Shown here piece after piece: positions 23,811 through 32,314 of a stretch of DNA of 44,326 nt (its first letter is position 1; every line of letters begins with the position of its first letter). The notes beneath the pieces were generated by a model, which was given only the letters and a program-made list of their open reading frames with translations, ran no database searches and had not been told where the DNA came from. A program made the position numbers and the translations under genes. Origin of the DNA: a virus; the IMG/VR virus record IMGVR_UViG_3300043399_000365, positions 1 through 44,326 of that record. One strand, given 5' to 3'.

Positions 23811-25201
23811 CACTTGAATCCTTCAAAATCATTCAGACCAAACTTTTTCTTCTTGACATTATCTCGTTGACCAAATTCTGACTTATCCATGACCGGTCGA
23901 TCATCGACTAAGTCTTGAGCATCTTCCTCGACGTCATATAGCTTCATTTTTACTCGGTCAATTCCTAAGACAAATCGACGGCACTTGCCCAGGTCGGTAT
24001 AACGATTCTTTAACTGTTTAGCCATGATTTGACCAAGTGATTCTAGTTCTTCAGAAGTTACTAGAGCAAGCATGAAGTCAGCAGTTGCAGGTAGAGCAAA
24101 TGACTCAGAAGTATCAGTCACGTCGACGTCACTGTTACTATAGCCAGACCGAGTAGTCTGAGTAGCTGAGACGATAGGCACATTAAACTCAACAGCTAGA
24201 CCACGTAACTCTTCAGCGACAGCCTTGATATACGTGTAGCTGTTGATATTTGAGTTCATCTTCAATCGTGATGAAGCACAAATATTTAAGTAATCGATGT
24301 ATATGATATCTGGAATAAAGTTTTTCTTTAACTTTAGCTCCTGGAGCAAGTGACGAAAATTAGCGGAGCCAGCAGATGAAGTCGGATATTCCTTAATGAT
24401 GATTTTTCCAGCAGTCTTACTTTTTACTCGTGTAACTCGTTTATCAAAACTATCTTTATCGATAACGTCAAGTTCACCAATCGGAATGTCCAAGATGTTA
24501 GCGTCGATACGTCGAGCAATTTCTTCTTCTGCCATCTCCATTGTGATGTATAGAACGTTCTTTCCATCAAGCAAGTTACTAGCAGCAGTAGAACACATGA
24601 ATAGACTCTTACCGACGTGTGTGCCAGCAAGAATCACGTTGAGTGTCTTTTTTGGTAAACCACCTTTCGTGATCCTATTCAGATACTCAAGACGAAAAGG
24701 TACACGATCTTCTACTCGGTGATAGTATTCATATCGATCATCAGCATCGTCAGACCAATCATGCCCGATGTTTGTATCGAAGCTGACTGCTAGAGCTTCA
24801 GACAAGATCTGTGGGATCGATCCCTTAGTGCGTAACTTGTCTTTGTTATCAAGGATTTGGATACTATCCATGATAGCGTTATAGACTGCACGTTCTTGAC
24901 AAAACTTTTCAGTCTTATCTAGTAACCATTCCTGATCCACGTCACCGACTTGCTGAGACTCTGCGATTATGGTCTCACATTCGTCATACACCCGTTGTTC
25001 TAGAGAGGAGTTCTCGAGATCGATCTTGAGTGCTTGATGTGTAGGGAACTTATTATACTTAGTTACGTAAGTGTTGATTAGTTTGTATACTGTCTTTTCT
25101 GGTAGAGACTCAAAGTATTCTTCTTTGACGTATGGTACTACTTTCCTGCTGTATTCTTCATTTTGAATCAGGTTGGCGAAGATTACGTTTGAGAACTTCA
25201 T
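23810..25201 (-). CDS. Replicative DNA helicase, T4 gp41 / DnaB-like
   Basis: A 463-residue helicase. The N-terminal helical domain starts MKFSNVIFANLIQNEEYSRK; the RecA-like motor has the Walker A AGTHVGKS (192-199), then YITMEMAEEEIARRID, the Walker B IIYIDYLNI, and SATQTTRSGYSN. It unwinds duplex DNA ahead of the gp43-like polymerase and couples to the primase. It follows uvsX and one small gene, an order shared with marine T4-like phages. Confidence 0.93.
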   Translation of the reverse strand: MKFSNVIFANLIQNEEYSRKVVPYVKEEYFESLPEKTVYKLINTYVTKYNKFPTHQALKIDLENSSLEQRVYDECETIIAESQQVGDVDQEWLLDKTEKFCQERAVYNAIMDSIQILDNKDKLRTKGSIPQILSEALAVSFDTNIGHDWSDDADDRYEYYHRVEDRVPFRLEYLNRITKGGLPKKTLNVILAGTHVGKSLFMCSTAASNLLDGKNVLYITMEMAEEEIARRIDANILDIPIGELDVIDKDSFDKRVTRVKSKTAGKIIIKEYPTSSAGSANFRHLLQELKLKKNFIPDIIYIDYLNICASSRLKMNSNINSYTYIKAVAEELRGLAVEFNVPIVSATQTTRSGYSNSDVDVTDTSESFALPATADFMLALVTSEELESLGQIMAKQLKNRYTDLGKCRRFVLGIDRVKMKLYDVEEDAQDLVDDRPVMDKSEFGQRDNVKKKKFGLNDFEGFK

Positions 25202-25415
25202 TAGACCCCCATGGCTTTACTTGAATGATACCACTACAAAAATTTTCAGCTATTGACTGAGCATAATAAATGCTTTTTTTTGATACTTCAATACCACCCA
25301 CTATGACGTCATCAGTATAAAACTCAACATAGATAAAAGAAGACGTGGCATTTATAACCGCATGCTTCCTTCCATCTTTACTGTAGTATGTGTTTAGCCA
25401 CTTAGCATCATTCAT
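25158..25415 (-). CDS. Small protein between uvsX and helicase (85 aa)
   Basis: MNDAKWLNTYYSKDGRKHAVI begins at ATG 25415, with AGGAAGAAG directly before it. Its tail overlaps the helicase gene start by 44 bases in another frame. Alternating strands (SSFIYVEFYTDDVIVGGIEV) suggest a small beta fold. A positional counterpart is common between these genes in T4-like phages. Function unknown. Confidence 0.65.
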   Translation of the reverse strand: MNDAKWLNTYYSKDGRKHAVINATSSFIYVEFYTDDVIVGGIEVSKKSIYYAQSIAENFCSGIIQVKPWGSNEVLKRNLRQPDSK

Positions 25416-26448
25416 CTTCTTCCTCATGTATGAGTTCACCGTTTGCTAGTGTATACTTATTCTTGATCCACTCAGCAAAGTCAGTGTTCTCTAGTAAGTG
25501 ACTCCAGACGTCACGATTGTCTACGATGTCCGCGGCTCTCATGTTCTTGCCGATCTCACCAGTCTCTTTATCGACCACTGCGTACCAGCCGACTTTTGGC
25601 TTGATGACGTGACCAGACTCGATAGCTAGATCTAGTAGTCCTGACCACTTGTTGATACCAGAGTCATAGTTGACTGTGATTGGGATTTTAGACTTTTCTT
25701 TTACGTATCGTGATTTCTCAATGTTGATGATGAAGTGATAACCCTTTAGTTCTTTGTCATCTTTATCTTGTTGCCTACCAATGATCCAGATATTGTCGGC
25801 TGAATAATATATCCCAGTTCCACCGCTAACAACTGGCTTAGAATACATTTCTTGTGTCATATAGATATGGTTCACAACTACCATGGGAATGTCTTTGATA
25901 GTCAAGTGTGGTGTGACCATACGGAACAGTGACTTGAGCTGTTTAGCTCGACTCATGTCTGCAGCTGAGTTTTGCTTCAGAGCGTCTTCTACTTCTTTCT
26001 TTGAAGCTAAGTTTCCGACTGAGTCAATGATGATCATGACTTTATCACCACGCTTGATCTCTTGCAGCTGTTGCATGACATCAAACTTAAGTTGTTCGAT
26101 GTCAGTGATTGGTGTATGAACGACTGATTCTAGAGGTACACCGAAGGAGCTGAAGTAAGACTCTGGTGTACCAAACTCAGAGTCATAAAACAAGATAACA
26201 CCATCTGGATGTCTCTTTAAGTAAGCAGCAGCCATGAGTAGAGAGAATGCTGTCTTGAAGTGTTTTGATGGTGCTGCCAGTACAGTCAGCCCCGGTGTTA
26301 GTCCACCATCAATTTTACCTGACAGCGCTACATTAATCATAGGAATGATTGTCGGGATCATGTCCTTGCGACCATACACCTTAGATTCGGTCAGGATAGC
26401 GGTGTGATCGATAGTACTATTTTTAATTAGTCGTTCTTTTAAACTCAT
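25408..26448 (-). CDS. uvsX: UvsX-like RecA family recombinase
   Basis: A 346-residue RecA-type ATPase. Its Walker A is APSKHFKT (59-66), the phage UvsX form, with GVILFYDSEFGTP following and the Walker B VMIIIDSVGNL. The SGGTGIYYSADNIWII region corresponds to the DNA-binding loop area. It catalyses strand exchange for recombination-dependent replication and repair. Its own promoter (26474-26502) lies at the end of the preceding small gene. Confidence 0.93.
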   Translation of the reverse strand: MSLKERLIKNSTIDHTAILTESKVYGRKDMIPTIIPMINVALSGKIDGGLTPGLTVLAAPSKHFKTAFSLLMAAAYLKRHPDGVILFYDSEFGTPESYFSSFGVPLESVVHTPITDIEQLKFDVMQQLQEIKRGDKVMIIIDSVGNLASKKEVEDALKQNSAADMSRAKQLKSLFRMVTPHLTIKDIPMVVVNHIYMTQEMYSKPVVSGGTGIYYSADNIWIIGRQQDKDDKELKGYHFIINIEKSRYVKEKSKIPITVNYDSGINKWSGLLDLAIESGHVIKPKVGWYAVVDKETGEIGKNMRAADIVDNRDVWSHLLENTDFAEWIKNKYTLANGELIHEEEDE

Positions 26449-26473
26449 GTATAATCCTCGTATTGTATATTGT

Positions 26474-26502
26474 ATAGTATACTAATATGTATCAATTGTC
26501 AA
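26474..26502 (-). promoter_or_regulatory. Sigma70-like promoter for uvsX
   Basis: TTGACA at 26502-26497 and TACTAT at 26479-26474 (17-base spacer; TATACT at 15 bases is an alternative), upstream of uvsX at 26448 and overlapping the 3' end of the previous gene. Confidence 0.6.
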
Positions 26503-26815
26503 CTAAATCGTTAATTTTCTTTATGAATTCATCAATCTTCTTTACGCGATCAGCGCCATTCCACTTGATCATATCTTTTTCTGGATTCTTTTTAAGATTA
26601 TTCAAAAATGGTAGAATCATAGCCCTGAGCTTTTCTAGCTTCTCTGTAGCAGTATCTACTTCTGCTGAAAGCTCACTTGAGTCTGCAAATGAGAATCCAA
26701 AATCATCTTCTTGTTTCATAACTTTATTATCCCATACGTAATAATGTTCACAATCAGGGTCACACTCTTTTTGTAACCCGCACGGGCATCCACCGCCTTG
26801 ATCATACTTGGCCAA
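26492..26815 (-). CDS. Cys-rich small protein between polymerase and uvsX (107 aa)
   Basis: MAKYDQGGGCPCGLQKECDP has a five-cysteine N-terminus (CPCG, C, CEHYY) that may bind a metal; the rest is a charged helical region (ATEKLEKLRAMILPFL). Proteins with the MAKYD-GGGCPCGL start are familiar next to uvsX in marine T4-like phages. Overlaps the polymerase gene end by 14 bases. Function unknown. Confidence 0.75.
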   Translation of the reverse strand: MAKYDQGGGCPCGLQKECDPDCEHYYVWDNKVMKQEDDFGFSFADSSELSAEVDTATEKLEKLRAMILPFLNNLKKNPEKDMIKWNGADRVKKIDEFIKKINDLVDN

Positions 26816-29318
26816 AAAAACTCTCCAATGTTGAACGTTTTTCTACTTCCCATCCGATGACTTCAAGTATAGACTTAATAGGATTGAGAAAAGATTTTTC
26901 AAATTGTGTTTCTCTATCAATATACTTATCGATGTTTAGCTCCGGCGGCAGTCTGTCAGCTACCGAAATAACTGTGTCTCTGAGTGGATTTGGTACTTTT
27001 AAGTATGCAAACTTAATTTTGTCACCATCACCAATCATTTCATATTTAGATTCTAGACCAAGTTTCTTTATCATATCATTATAAAGTAATGCGCCTTTTA
27101 CATGAATGGGTGTACCCTTGATGTAAACACTATGACGATCATGATACTTATCCATACCTTTCACCCCACGAGGGAAAGCTACTTCTTCAAACGGAAGTTT
27201 GATGAACTCATTATGGAAATTAGCAATAAATTGTTGCAGAGTCTTTTCGTCGCTATTCATAATGATAGACAAAGCTTTTTTAATGTTCGACCTACACGCC
27301 TTGGGTGTAGACGACCTCACTGCTTCGATACCCTGTATCTTTAATTGTGGTTCTTTGTACTGCACACCCTCGATGTTCCAAGCATTGAGGATGTACATCT
27401 TTTTACCACGCCAGATGCCTTTCTCAGCGATTGTCTCACGCTTCATAAACATCTTTTGTGCATAAGCGTTCATATATAAAGCTAAATTATTATATGATTC
27501 ATTAATAACTTTTTGTATTTTAGTTTCACAAAACTGATCTAGTGCATTGACTATTTTAGTTATATCTTTAGTATCAAGTAGCTTAACTATGTCAGACATA
27601 TCCACGTATAATGAGTCAGTGTCACTAGCAATGATTCTGTCGACGTCTTTTGTCTTTAACACTCGATTCAAGTATGAATTCATCTCACGCTCAATCCAAC
27701 GAATAGACAACTGACCAGATAGTGTGATAGCTTCAGCCATATCAAAGTCGAACCACCTGAAGTATTCGTTTGCGAGGGCACCGTAAGCACTGTTCAACTG
27801 AATCTTTTTTGCTAACTGTAAGTTATGATACCTAGCGACTTCATTAGTGAGTGACCTATACTCCGGTGACGCCTTATCAGTTTCTTGAAGCTTCTTTTTA
27901 GCTTCTATCATCTTTTTCTTGAAGATGTTTCGATCGTCATACATTTTTTCCATAAGAGCCGGTAGAAACCCTTGCTTATCTTTGCTAAACTTGACTCCGT
28001 TTGCCGCGTATGAGCAACCATCATTGGGAATCACAGCATACCCATCGACAATCGAGTCTAGCATTGGCCAGTACTGTTCACGACCAACTTTAGTCTCAGG
28101 TGAGATGTTATACTGCATGATTAAGTGTGGGTAGAGACTGTTGAGATCAAATGACACCACCCAGTGGTTCATACCGATCTTTGGGTCCTTAACATGACCA
28201 CCAGCTAGACCACCATTGAATGTACCCCTTTTAAACTGTGGAATGACGATGCAACGATCGAGCAAGTAATTATGAATGATGATGTCCCAGGGCTTTACCG
28301 TGGTCATTGTATCGATGTAGTTTACTTTAGCATCATAAGCAAAAGCCATGACTAGAGCGATAAAACCTAGTTTTTCCTCAAACCTATCGATCAGTGCTAC
28401 GTCTTGGATATTGTAATCGTAGAAAAGTTCTGAGTTTCTCTGATATAAGTCGTCTAGAGATGTATATCCCTGCGAGTGATAGTCTACTTTCTTTTCACCC
28501 AAGACAACTTCTGCGATATGATCAAGCTTGTAACTCTCTTCATTACTGAATGAGAACTTCTTATATAGGTGTAAGTAATCTAGGACCGTGATGCCGGCAG
28601 GAACATACACCTTGTTTTCTCGACCATGTAGCTCTATGGTCCTCTCGTCAAGCATACCCCATGGTGAAAGCTTCTTAGCTTGTTCACGACCGAGTACGTT
28701 TGTGATTCGATTCACGATGTATGGAAGATCGAAGAACTCAATGTTCCAACCGGTGATCACGTCTGGAAGATACCTACCGGACTGCCAGATACGTAGAAAC
28801 TTTTCTAGTAAGTCATACTCATCTTTGCAATGAATATAAGTGATGTTACTCTCTTTCGGAGTGTATGGCTTCAGGCCTAACACTACTTTCTCACCACGAC
28901 GTGACACGGTGATAGCGGTGATCTCTTTATCAGCCTTTTCAATATCTGGAAACCCGCCACTAGAATCTGTCTCGATATCGAGAGAGATGACATTTACACG
29001 GTTGGGATCATACTTGATCTCACCACGGTAGTTATCATAGATATACAAGTAAGCAAAGTTATTGAGGCCAAAGATCTCCATGTTATCGACACCTTCGTAG
29101 CGTCGCACAAAGTCTTTAGCGTCTCTGATGGAGTCAAAGTACAGTTTTTCAACCGGCTTACTACCCAGAGTCCTGAACTCTGTCCTGGACTCACGACGAG
29201 CAGGAATAAACATATAAGGTTTATAGTCAATTACGTCCGCGAATCGCTTATCATCACGATAACCGCGGACGTATACTTTGTCACCACGAACAAAAACATT
29301 CGTGTAAAATGAAGACAT
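26802..29318 (-). CDS. Family B DNA polymerase, T4 gp43-like
   Basis: An 838-residue polymerase. 3'-5' exonuclease motifs: VISLDIETDS (Exo I, about 110-119), NIEFFDLPYI (Exo II), YNIQDVALID (Exo III). Polymerase motifs: FDLNSLYPHLIMQYN (A), KKIQLNSAYGALAN (B) and IASDTDSLYVD (C) with the catalytic aspartates. It replicates the phage genome with the helicase, primase and UvsX encoded nearby. The C-terminal LESFFGQV resembles a clamp-binding tail. A promoter lies at 29347-29375. Confidence 0.97.
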   Translation of the reverse strand: MSSFYTNVFVRGDKVYVRGYRDDKRFADVIDYKPYMFIPARRESRTEFRTLGSKPVEKLYFDSIRDAKDFVRRYEGVDNMEIFGLNNFAYLYIYDNYRGEIKYDPNRVNVISLDIETDSSGGFPDIEKADKEITAITVSRRGEKVVLGLKPYTPKESNITYIHCKDEYDLLEKFLRIWQSGRYLPDVITGWNIEFFDLPYIVNRITNVLGREQAKKLSPWGMLDERTIELHGRENKVYVPAGITVLDYLHLYKKFSFSNEESYKLDHIAEVVLGEKKVDYHSQGYTSLDDLYQRNSELFYDYNIQDVALIDRFEEKLGFIALVMAFAYDAKVNYIDTMTTVKPWDIIIHNYLLDRCIVIPQFKRGTFNGGLAGGHVKDPKIGMNHWVVSFDLNSLYPHLIMQYNISPETKVGREQYWPMLDSIVDGYAVIPNDGCSYAANGVKFSKDKQGFLPALMEKMYDDRNIFKKKMIEAKKKLQETDKASPEYRSLTNEVARYHNLQLAKKIQLNSAYGALANEYFRWFDFDMAEAITLSGQLSIRWIEREMNSYLNRVLKTKDVDRIIASDTDSLYVDMSDIVKLLDTKDITKIVNALDQFCETKIQKVINESYNNLALYMNAYAQKMFMKRETIAEKGIWRGKKMYILNAWNIEGVQYKEPQLKIQGIEAVRSSTPKACRSNIKKALSIIMNSDEKTLQQFIANFHNEFIKLPFEEVAFPRGVKGMDKYHDRHSVYIKGTPIHVKGALLYNDMIKKLGLESKYEMIGDGDKIKFAYLKVPNPLRDTVISVADRLPPELNIDKYIDRETQFEKSFLNPIKSILEVIGWEVEKRSTLESFFGQV

Positions 29319-29346
29319 TTATACTCTCCTGACTCAACTTATTCAT

Positions 29347-29375
29347 ACCATAATACAGGAAAGTACTTTTGTCAA
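29347..29375 (-). promoter_or_regulatory. Sigma70-like promoter for the polymerase gene
   Basis: TTGACA at 29375-29370 and TATGGT at 29352-29347, with a 17-base spacer. The -35 overlaps the stop end of the endolysin gene. Confidence 0.6.
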
Positions 29376-29983
29376 CCTAGTAAGTTCATTCCCTGGTGGA
29401 ATAGATGCTCACGCTCTTGTAAACCGTGTGTACCACCATTAATTTTTTTAGTAACAGTGATTACATCTGAACTATCAGCCCAGTTATTGAGATGATTTTT
29501 GTCCCAAAACCACCCAGCAGACATAGCAGCACCTTCTACTGTTTCTAAGTAATCAACAGCTTCATCAATACTCATACCCATGTCATTTGCAAATGATGAG
29601 TAGTTATTATAACCCGTTAGCTGAATGAATCCGCGACCACGATAACGATAGCCATCACCAGAAGCTTCATCACCATTACCCATACGATTAGCATATACAC
29701 GATTAGCTATAGCTTCTTGGTTATGAGCATAATCTGCTGGATTAACATTGCGAAAGTATTTTGGAAATACAACAGCTAGTCTATCTGCACGATAGTTTAG
29801 ATTTTCTTTCATAACACTAAGACCTGCCGATTCATGACCAATTTGAGCTAAAAACATAGCTACTCTCTCAGGTGTATTAATCTCGTATTTTTCACATGTA
29901 GTGATCAAAGCATCTACACAATTTTCTAACACACTTACTTTTGTGCGTGGAAAAATAGATTGTAGTAATTCTAATGTAATCAT
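29372..29983 (-). CDS. Endolysin, GH19 chitinase-like
   Basis: A 203-residue GH19-type lysozyme domain: RVAMFLAQIGHESAGLSVMK carries the catalytic Glu (HESAG), then RYRGRGFIQLTGYNNYSSF and SAGWFWDKN, the usual conserved blocks. It cuts the glycan backbone of peptidoglycan at lysis. No signal peptide or membrane anchor is seen, so it needs a holin; none is clear nearby. GGAGA precedes the ATG at 29983. The spanin pair at 31.15-31.8 kb would finish outer-membrane disruption. Confidence 0.9.
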   Translation of the reverse strand: MITLELLQSIFPRTKVSVLENCVDALITTCEKYEINTPERVAMFLAQIGHESAGLSVMKENLNYRADRLAVVFPKYFRNVNPADYAHNQEAIANRVYANRMGNGDEASGDGYRYRGRGFIQLTGYNNYSSFANDMGMSIDEAVDYLETVEGAAMSAGWFWDKNHLNNWADSSDVITVTKKINGGTHGLQEREHLFHQGMNLLG

Positions 29984-30002
29984 TGCATTCTCCTGTTAAA
30001 AT

Positions 30003-30026
30003 AAAAAAGAGAGCTTTCGCTCTCTC
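30003..30026 (-). terminator. Intrinsic terminator before the endolysin gene
   Basis: On the minus strand AGAGAGC-GAAA-GCTCTCT followed by TTTTTT. It ends the Hsp20/DUF1127 transcript. The GAAA loop matches the terminator at 23466-23494. Confidence 0.82.
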
Positions 30027-30029
30027 TAT

Positions 30030-30167
30030 TTAAACCAAGTGCGGTGTCTGTTTACTATCGATCTCTCGACGAATCTTTTTTGATTCCATATATGAAATGT
30101 GATCAAAATATTTTAGGTTTGTTGTTGATAGGATATAAATATTTAGTAATTCAAAAATGCGATGCAT
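30030..30167 (-). CDS. Small basic hypothetical protein after DUF1127 (45 aa)
   Basis: ATG at 30167 lies one base after the DUF1127 stop, reading MHRIFELLNIYILSTTNLKY and ending KIRREIDSKQTPHLV at the TAA at 30030. The tandem, coupled layout and basic C-terminal helix suggest a partner of the DUF1127 protein. It has no visible Shine-Dalgarno of its own and no known family. Confidence 0.45.
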   Translation of the reverse strand: MHRIFELLNIYILSTTNLKYFDHISYMESKKIRREIDSKQTPHLV

Positions 30168-30168
30168 G

Positions 30169-30345
30169 TCAGCCTTCTTTTGCTTTTATATAAGCTCTTG
30201 TTGCGTAAAACTCGATATCACTTCTTGATATACCGATATCTGCTAGTTGTCTGTCTGATAGTCTTCCTAAGTCTTGATGTACTGTGAAGTATGCATCAAT
30301 AGAAAGGAGCCACTTTTTAGGGCGGCTCCAGAGTTTATTAATCAT
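30169..30345 (-). CDS. DUF1127 (YjiS-like) small protein
   Basis: A 58-residue protein. LGRLSDRQLADIGISRSDIE (residues 26-45) is the DUF1127 signature (LSDRxLxDIGxxRxDI). The family is abundant in alphaproteobacteria; the Rhodobacter member CcaF1 is reported to bind RNA and affect RNA turnover. A phage copy might redirect host RNA metabolism; this is inference. It is 11 bases downstream of hsp20 on the minus strand. ATG at 30345, with only an AAGAAG ribosome site. Confidence 0.82.
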   Translation of the reverse strand: MINKLWSRPKKWLLSIDAYFTVHQDLGRLSDRQLADIGISRSDIEFYATRAYIKAKEG

Positions 30346-30356
30346 TTTTTTCTTCT

Positions 30357-30833
30357 TTATTCTTTTACTGTCTTATTTGTTTCTTTATCTACTACTTCGA
30401 TCTTTTTCACTGTCTTTTCTGGGACCATGTGATCAAGCCACACTCTCAACATTCCGTTAATGAGTTCAGCATCTTTAATCTCAACGTTGTCAGCAAGTGT
30501 AAAAGCACGGGTGAAGTTTCGAGCAGCGATTCCCTGATAGAGATATTGAGACTTAGCTGTCTCATCGGAATCTACTTTAGTGTTACCTTTGATAAGTAGC
30601 TTGTTTTCTTCTAGGGTGATCTCAATGTCTTGACGCCCGAAGCCAGCCACAGCCATCTCGATAACATACTTGTTATCTTCTACTTTCTTGATGTTGTATG
30701 GCGGGAAATTTGACATGGCGGTATTAGCGATAAAAGCTGCACCCTCGGCCATTTGCTTCATGATCTTATCTGCACCGACAAAGTAGCGGTCCATGTTTGA
30801 AGTATCAAAGTTATATGTTTTCCATAGAGTCAT
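30357..30833 (-). CDS. Hsp20 small heat-shock chaperone
   Basis: A 158-residue alpha-crystallin protein: NFPPYNIKKVEDNKYVIEMA, then GFGRQDIEITLEENKLLIKG and FTRAFTLADNVEIKDAELIN with GMLRVWL. The last element is the family's conserved G-x-L strand. Hsp20 holds unfolding proteins; Hsp20 genes are a hallmark of marine T4-like phages and are thought to aid scaffold or virion folding. ATG at 30833 has an excellent AGGAGG, so the longer frame to 30887 is rejected. Overlapping early and late promoters lie at 30891-30920. Confidence 0.92.
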   Translation of the reverse strand: MTLWKTYNFDTSNMDRYFVGADKIMKQMAEGAAFIANTAMSNFPPYNIKKVEDNKYVIEMAVAGFGRQDIEITLEENKLLIKGNTKVDSDETAKSQYLYQGIAARNFTRAFTLADNVEIKDAELINGMLRVWLDHMVPEKTVKKIEVVDKETNKTVKE

Positions 30834-30890
30834 AGGTTTCCTCCTGTTAAAGCAAGGTTCATAATTGAGTCCCATTAGGCGACTCAATTA

Positions 30891-30920
30891 TATTTATATC
30901 ATACACTCATGACTTGTCAA
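30891..30920 (-). promoter_or_regulatory. Overlapping sigma70-like and late promoters for hsp20
   Basis: TTGACA at 30920-30915 and TATAAA at 30898-30893 (16-base spacer). The -10 is part of a full TATAAATA late box (30898-30891), so hsp20 could be read both early and late. Confidence 0.68.
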
Positions 30921-30934
30921 TCACTATCGTCAAC

Positions 30935-31126
30935 TCAGTGATACTTATTATTCATTTTTTCTTCTGTAGTTACATACACGCTGTTTTCTTCTGGATCATA
31001 AATGTAAATTGGTGTTAATCCAGATTCTTTATACTTATCACCAATTGTTAATAAATAAGCATATGAATTACCATACTCAAATTTTTCAGAAGCCATCCTG
31101 ACAAATTCTTCTTCTAGAACGTACAT
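30935..31126 (-). CDS. Hypothetical protein (63 aa)
   Basis: MYVLEEEFVRMASEKFEYGN, ending in a charged tail (TTEEKMNNKYH). Mostly Tyr/Glu-rich strand-helix sequence without membrane segments. It stands alone, divergent from the spanin pair, about 28 bases apart. No family recognised. Confidence 0.55.
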   Translation of the reverse strand: MYVLEEEFVRMASEKFEYGNSYAYLLTIGDKYKESGLTPIYIYDPEENSVYVTTEEKMNNKYH

Positions 31127-31153
31127 CTCTTTAATCCTTGAGGTATAAGATAA

Positions 31154-31519
31154 ATGCTTGGTTTACTAGGCGGAAGTAAAATTCTCGTGTATTTATTTAT
31201 TGGTATGTTTTTATTTGGATCTGTTACTACTACATACTATGTGTGGCGTAGAGCTATCAAACGCGAAGCATTGATGGAGTATAATCAACGTCAACTTGAA
31301 CAGACTATAAAAGATAAAGAAGAGTTGCTTAAAGCTCAAGAAGATGTTAACAGAGCTAGAGAACAAGCACTTAAAGATTTAGAGACAGAGAATCAAAAAT
31401 TAAACGAGCAACTTGGCTCGATAACTGAATATTTAGACTCTGCTGACGCAAAGAAGTCAGATAGACCAAGCTCTTTAGTAATAAGAAAAACTATCGAACA
31501 GCTCAAGGAACGTAAATGA
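31154..31519 (+). CDS. Rz-like i-spanin
   Basis: A 121-residue protein: an N-terminal membrane helix (ILVYLFIGMFLFGSVTTTYY, about 10-29) followed by a long coiled coil (YNQRQLEQTIKDKEELLKAQ onwards). This is the inner-membrane spanin plan. It overlaps the next gene by four bases (ATGA), the usual Rz/Rz1-type pairing. It would bridge to the lipoprotein partner and fuse the two membranes at lysis. It runs opposite to all its neighbours. Confidence 0.75.
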   Translation: MLGLLGGSKILVYLFIGMFLFGSVTTTYYVWRRAIKREALMEYNQRQLEQTIKDKEELLKAQEDVNRAREQALKDLETENQKLNEQLGSITEYLDSADAKKSDRPSSLVIRKTIEQLKERK

Positions 31520-31800
31520 AAAAAATAATATTGAGCTTACCGTTCTTACTAGTAGCTTGTGGGGATCCAGATGTTCAATTAGTAACTAAGGAAAAATTAG
31601 TTCCTATAGTGCCTGATGATTCAATGTATATATGTCCTACTGTCAGAAGCTTTCCAGAAACTAAAACTCTAACAGATATACAAGTTGCTAGGTTAATAGC
31701 ACAGCTTCATAGCAATAACATGACTTGCAAAAATAGCATGGAAGCCATAAAAAAATACGTCTCTCAAGCCAAAGAGAGACTTGAGAGACGTAAAGATTAA
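31516..31800 (+). CDS. Rz1-like o-spanin lipoprotein
   Basis: A 94-residue protein with a lipoprotein signal: MKKIILSLPFLLVACGDP, where LVAC is the lipobox and the Cys is residue 15. The mature part is short, with two further cysteines. With the preceding coiled-coil membrane protein it forms an i-/o-spanin pair. It ends just before the converging tRNA-Gln gene. Confidence 0.75.
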   Translation: MKKIILSLPFLLVACGDPDVQLVTKEKLVPIVPDDSMYICPTVRSFPETKTLTDIQVARLIAQLHSNNMTCKNSMEAIKKYVSQAKERLERRKD

Positions 31801-31874
31801 TGGAAGGGAGTATAGGAATCGAACCTATATGACCAGATTCAAAGTCTAGTGTCCTACCGTTGAACGAACTCCCT
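31801..31874 (-). tRNA. tRNA-Gln (TTG)
   Basis: Acceptor AGGGAGT pairs with ACTCCCT, discriminator T, CCA encoded; anticodon loop CTTTGAA; T-arm stem ATAGG/CCTAT with loop TTCGATT. 74 nt. Reads CAA codons. Confidence 0.93.
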
Positions 31875-31877
31875 TCA

Positions 31878-31953
31878 TGGAATCCTTGGTGGGACTCGAA
31901 CCCACATTCATCTGGTTTTGCAGACCAGTGCCTAGCCATTCGACCACAAGGAT
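31878..31953 (-). tRNA. tRNA-Cys (GCA)
   Basis: Acceptor ATCCTTG pairs with CAAGGAT, discriminator T, CCA encoded; anticodon stem CTGGT/ACCAG with loop CTGCAAA; T-arm GTGGG/CCCAC. 76 nt, three bases from tRNA-Gln. Confidence 0.94.
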
Positions 31954-31960
31954 TTAACTT

Positions 31961-32074
31961 TTAAGCAGCTGCACTCCATGTAGCTACCGTTACAAACTTC
32001 CAGTTCAGGTAGTAACCCATGACCCAACGATTAGAAGCTGCGTCATACTTGGTGATCATCTTATGGTCAGTCAT
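31961..32074 (-). CDS. 37-residue hypothetical protein
   Basis: MTDHKMITKYDAASNRWVMG, then YYLNWKFVTVATWSAAA. A strong GAGGAGGTG ribosome site precedes the ATG at 32074, which supports expression. Compact and aromatic-rich, with no membrane segment. It lies between the tRNA pair and a 58-codon gene whose stop it nearly touches. Confidence 0.6.
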   Translation of the reverse strand: MTDHKMITKYDAASNRWVMGYYLNWKFVTVATWSAAA

Positions 32075-32075
32075 G

Positions 32076-32252
32076 TCAATTCACCTCCTCAATGATGGGC
32101 TTGCCGATTAGGTTAGCGCGATTCGTGATGGAGCGTGAGAACTCCACTGCGTCCTTAAAGCTGGAAAAGTCTTTCTTTTTCTCTACGAGTCTACCACTCG
32201 CTGATCCGTAGTCAGCGCGCTGAAGCTCATTATACGTGCATGTGTACTTCAT
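32076..32252 (-). CDS. 58-residue hypothetical protein
   Basis: MKYTCTYNELQRADYGSASG, with a basic helix (VEKKKDFSSFKDAVEFSRSI). Its end encodes the ribosome site of the 37-aa gene, so the two are coupled. A sigma70-like promoter lies 28 bases upstream at 32280-32308. Function unknown; probably early. Confidence 0.6.
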   Translation of the reverse strand: MKYTCTYNELQRADYGSASGRLVEKKKDFSSFKDAVEFSRSITNRANLIGKPIIEEVN

Positions 32253-32279
32253 GACACCCTCTCTAGTCAGTACTCAATG

Positions 32280-32308
32280 ATGGTAACACATATTTAGGCG
32301 AAAGTCAA
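32280..32308 (-). promoter_or_regulatory. Sigma70-like promoter for the small-gene/tRNA unit
   Basis: TTGACT at 32308-32303 and TACCAT at 32285-32280, with a 17-base spacer, driving the 58- and 37-aa genes and probably the Cys and Gln tRNAs. Confidence 0.6.
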
Positions 32309-32314
32309 CAGTTT

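Noticed and set aside
25408-26448. Host-derived RecA
   Set aside because: The Walker A APSKHFKT and gene context are those of phage UvsX, not bacterial RecA.
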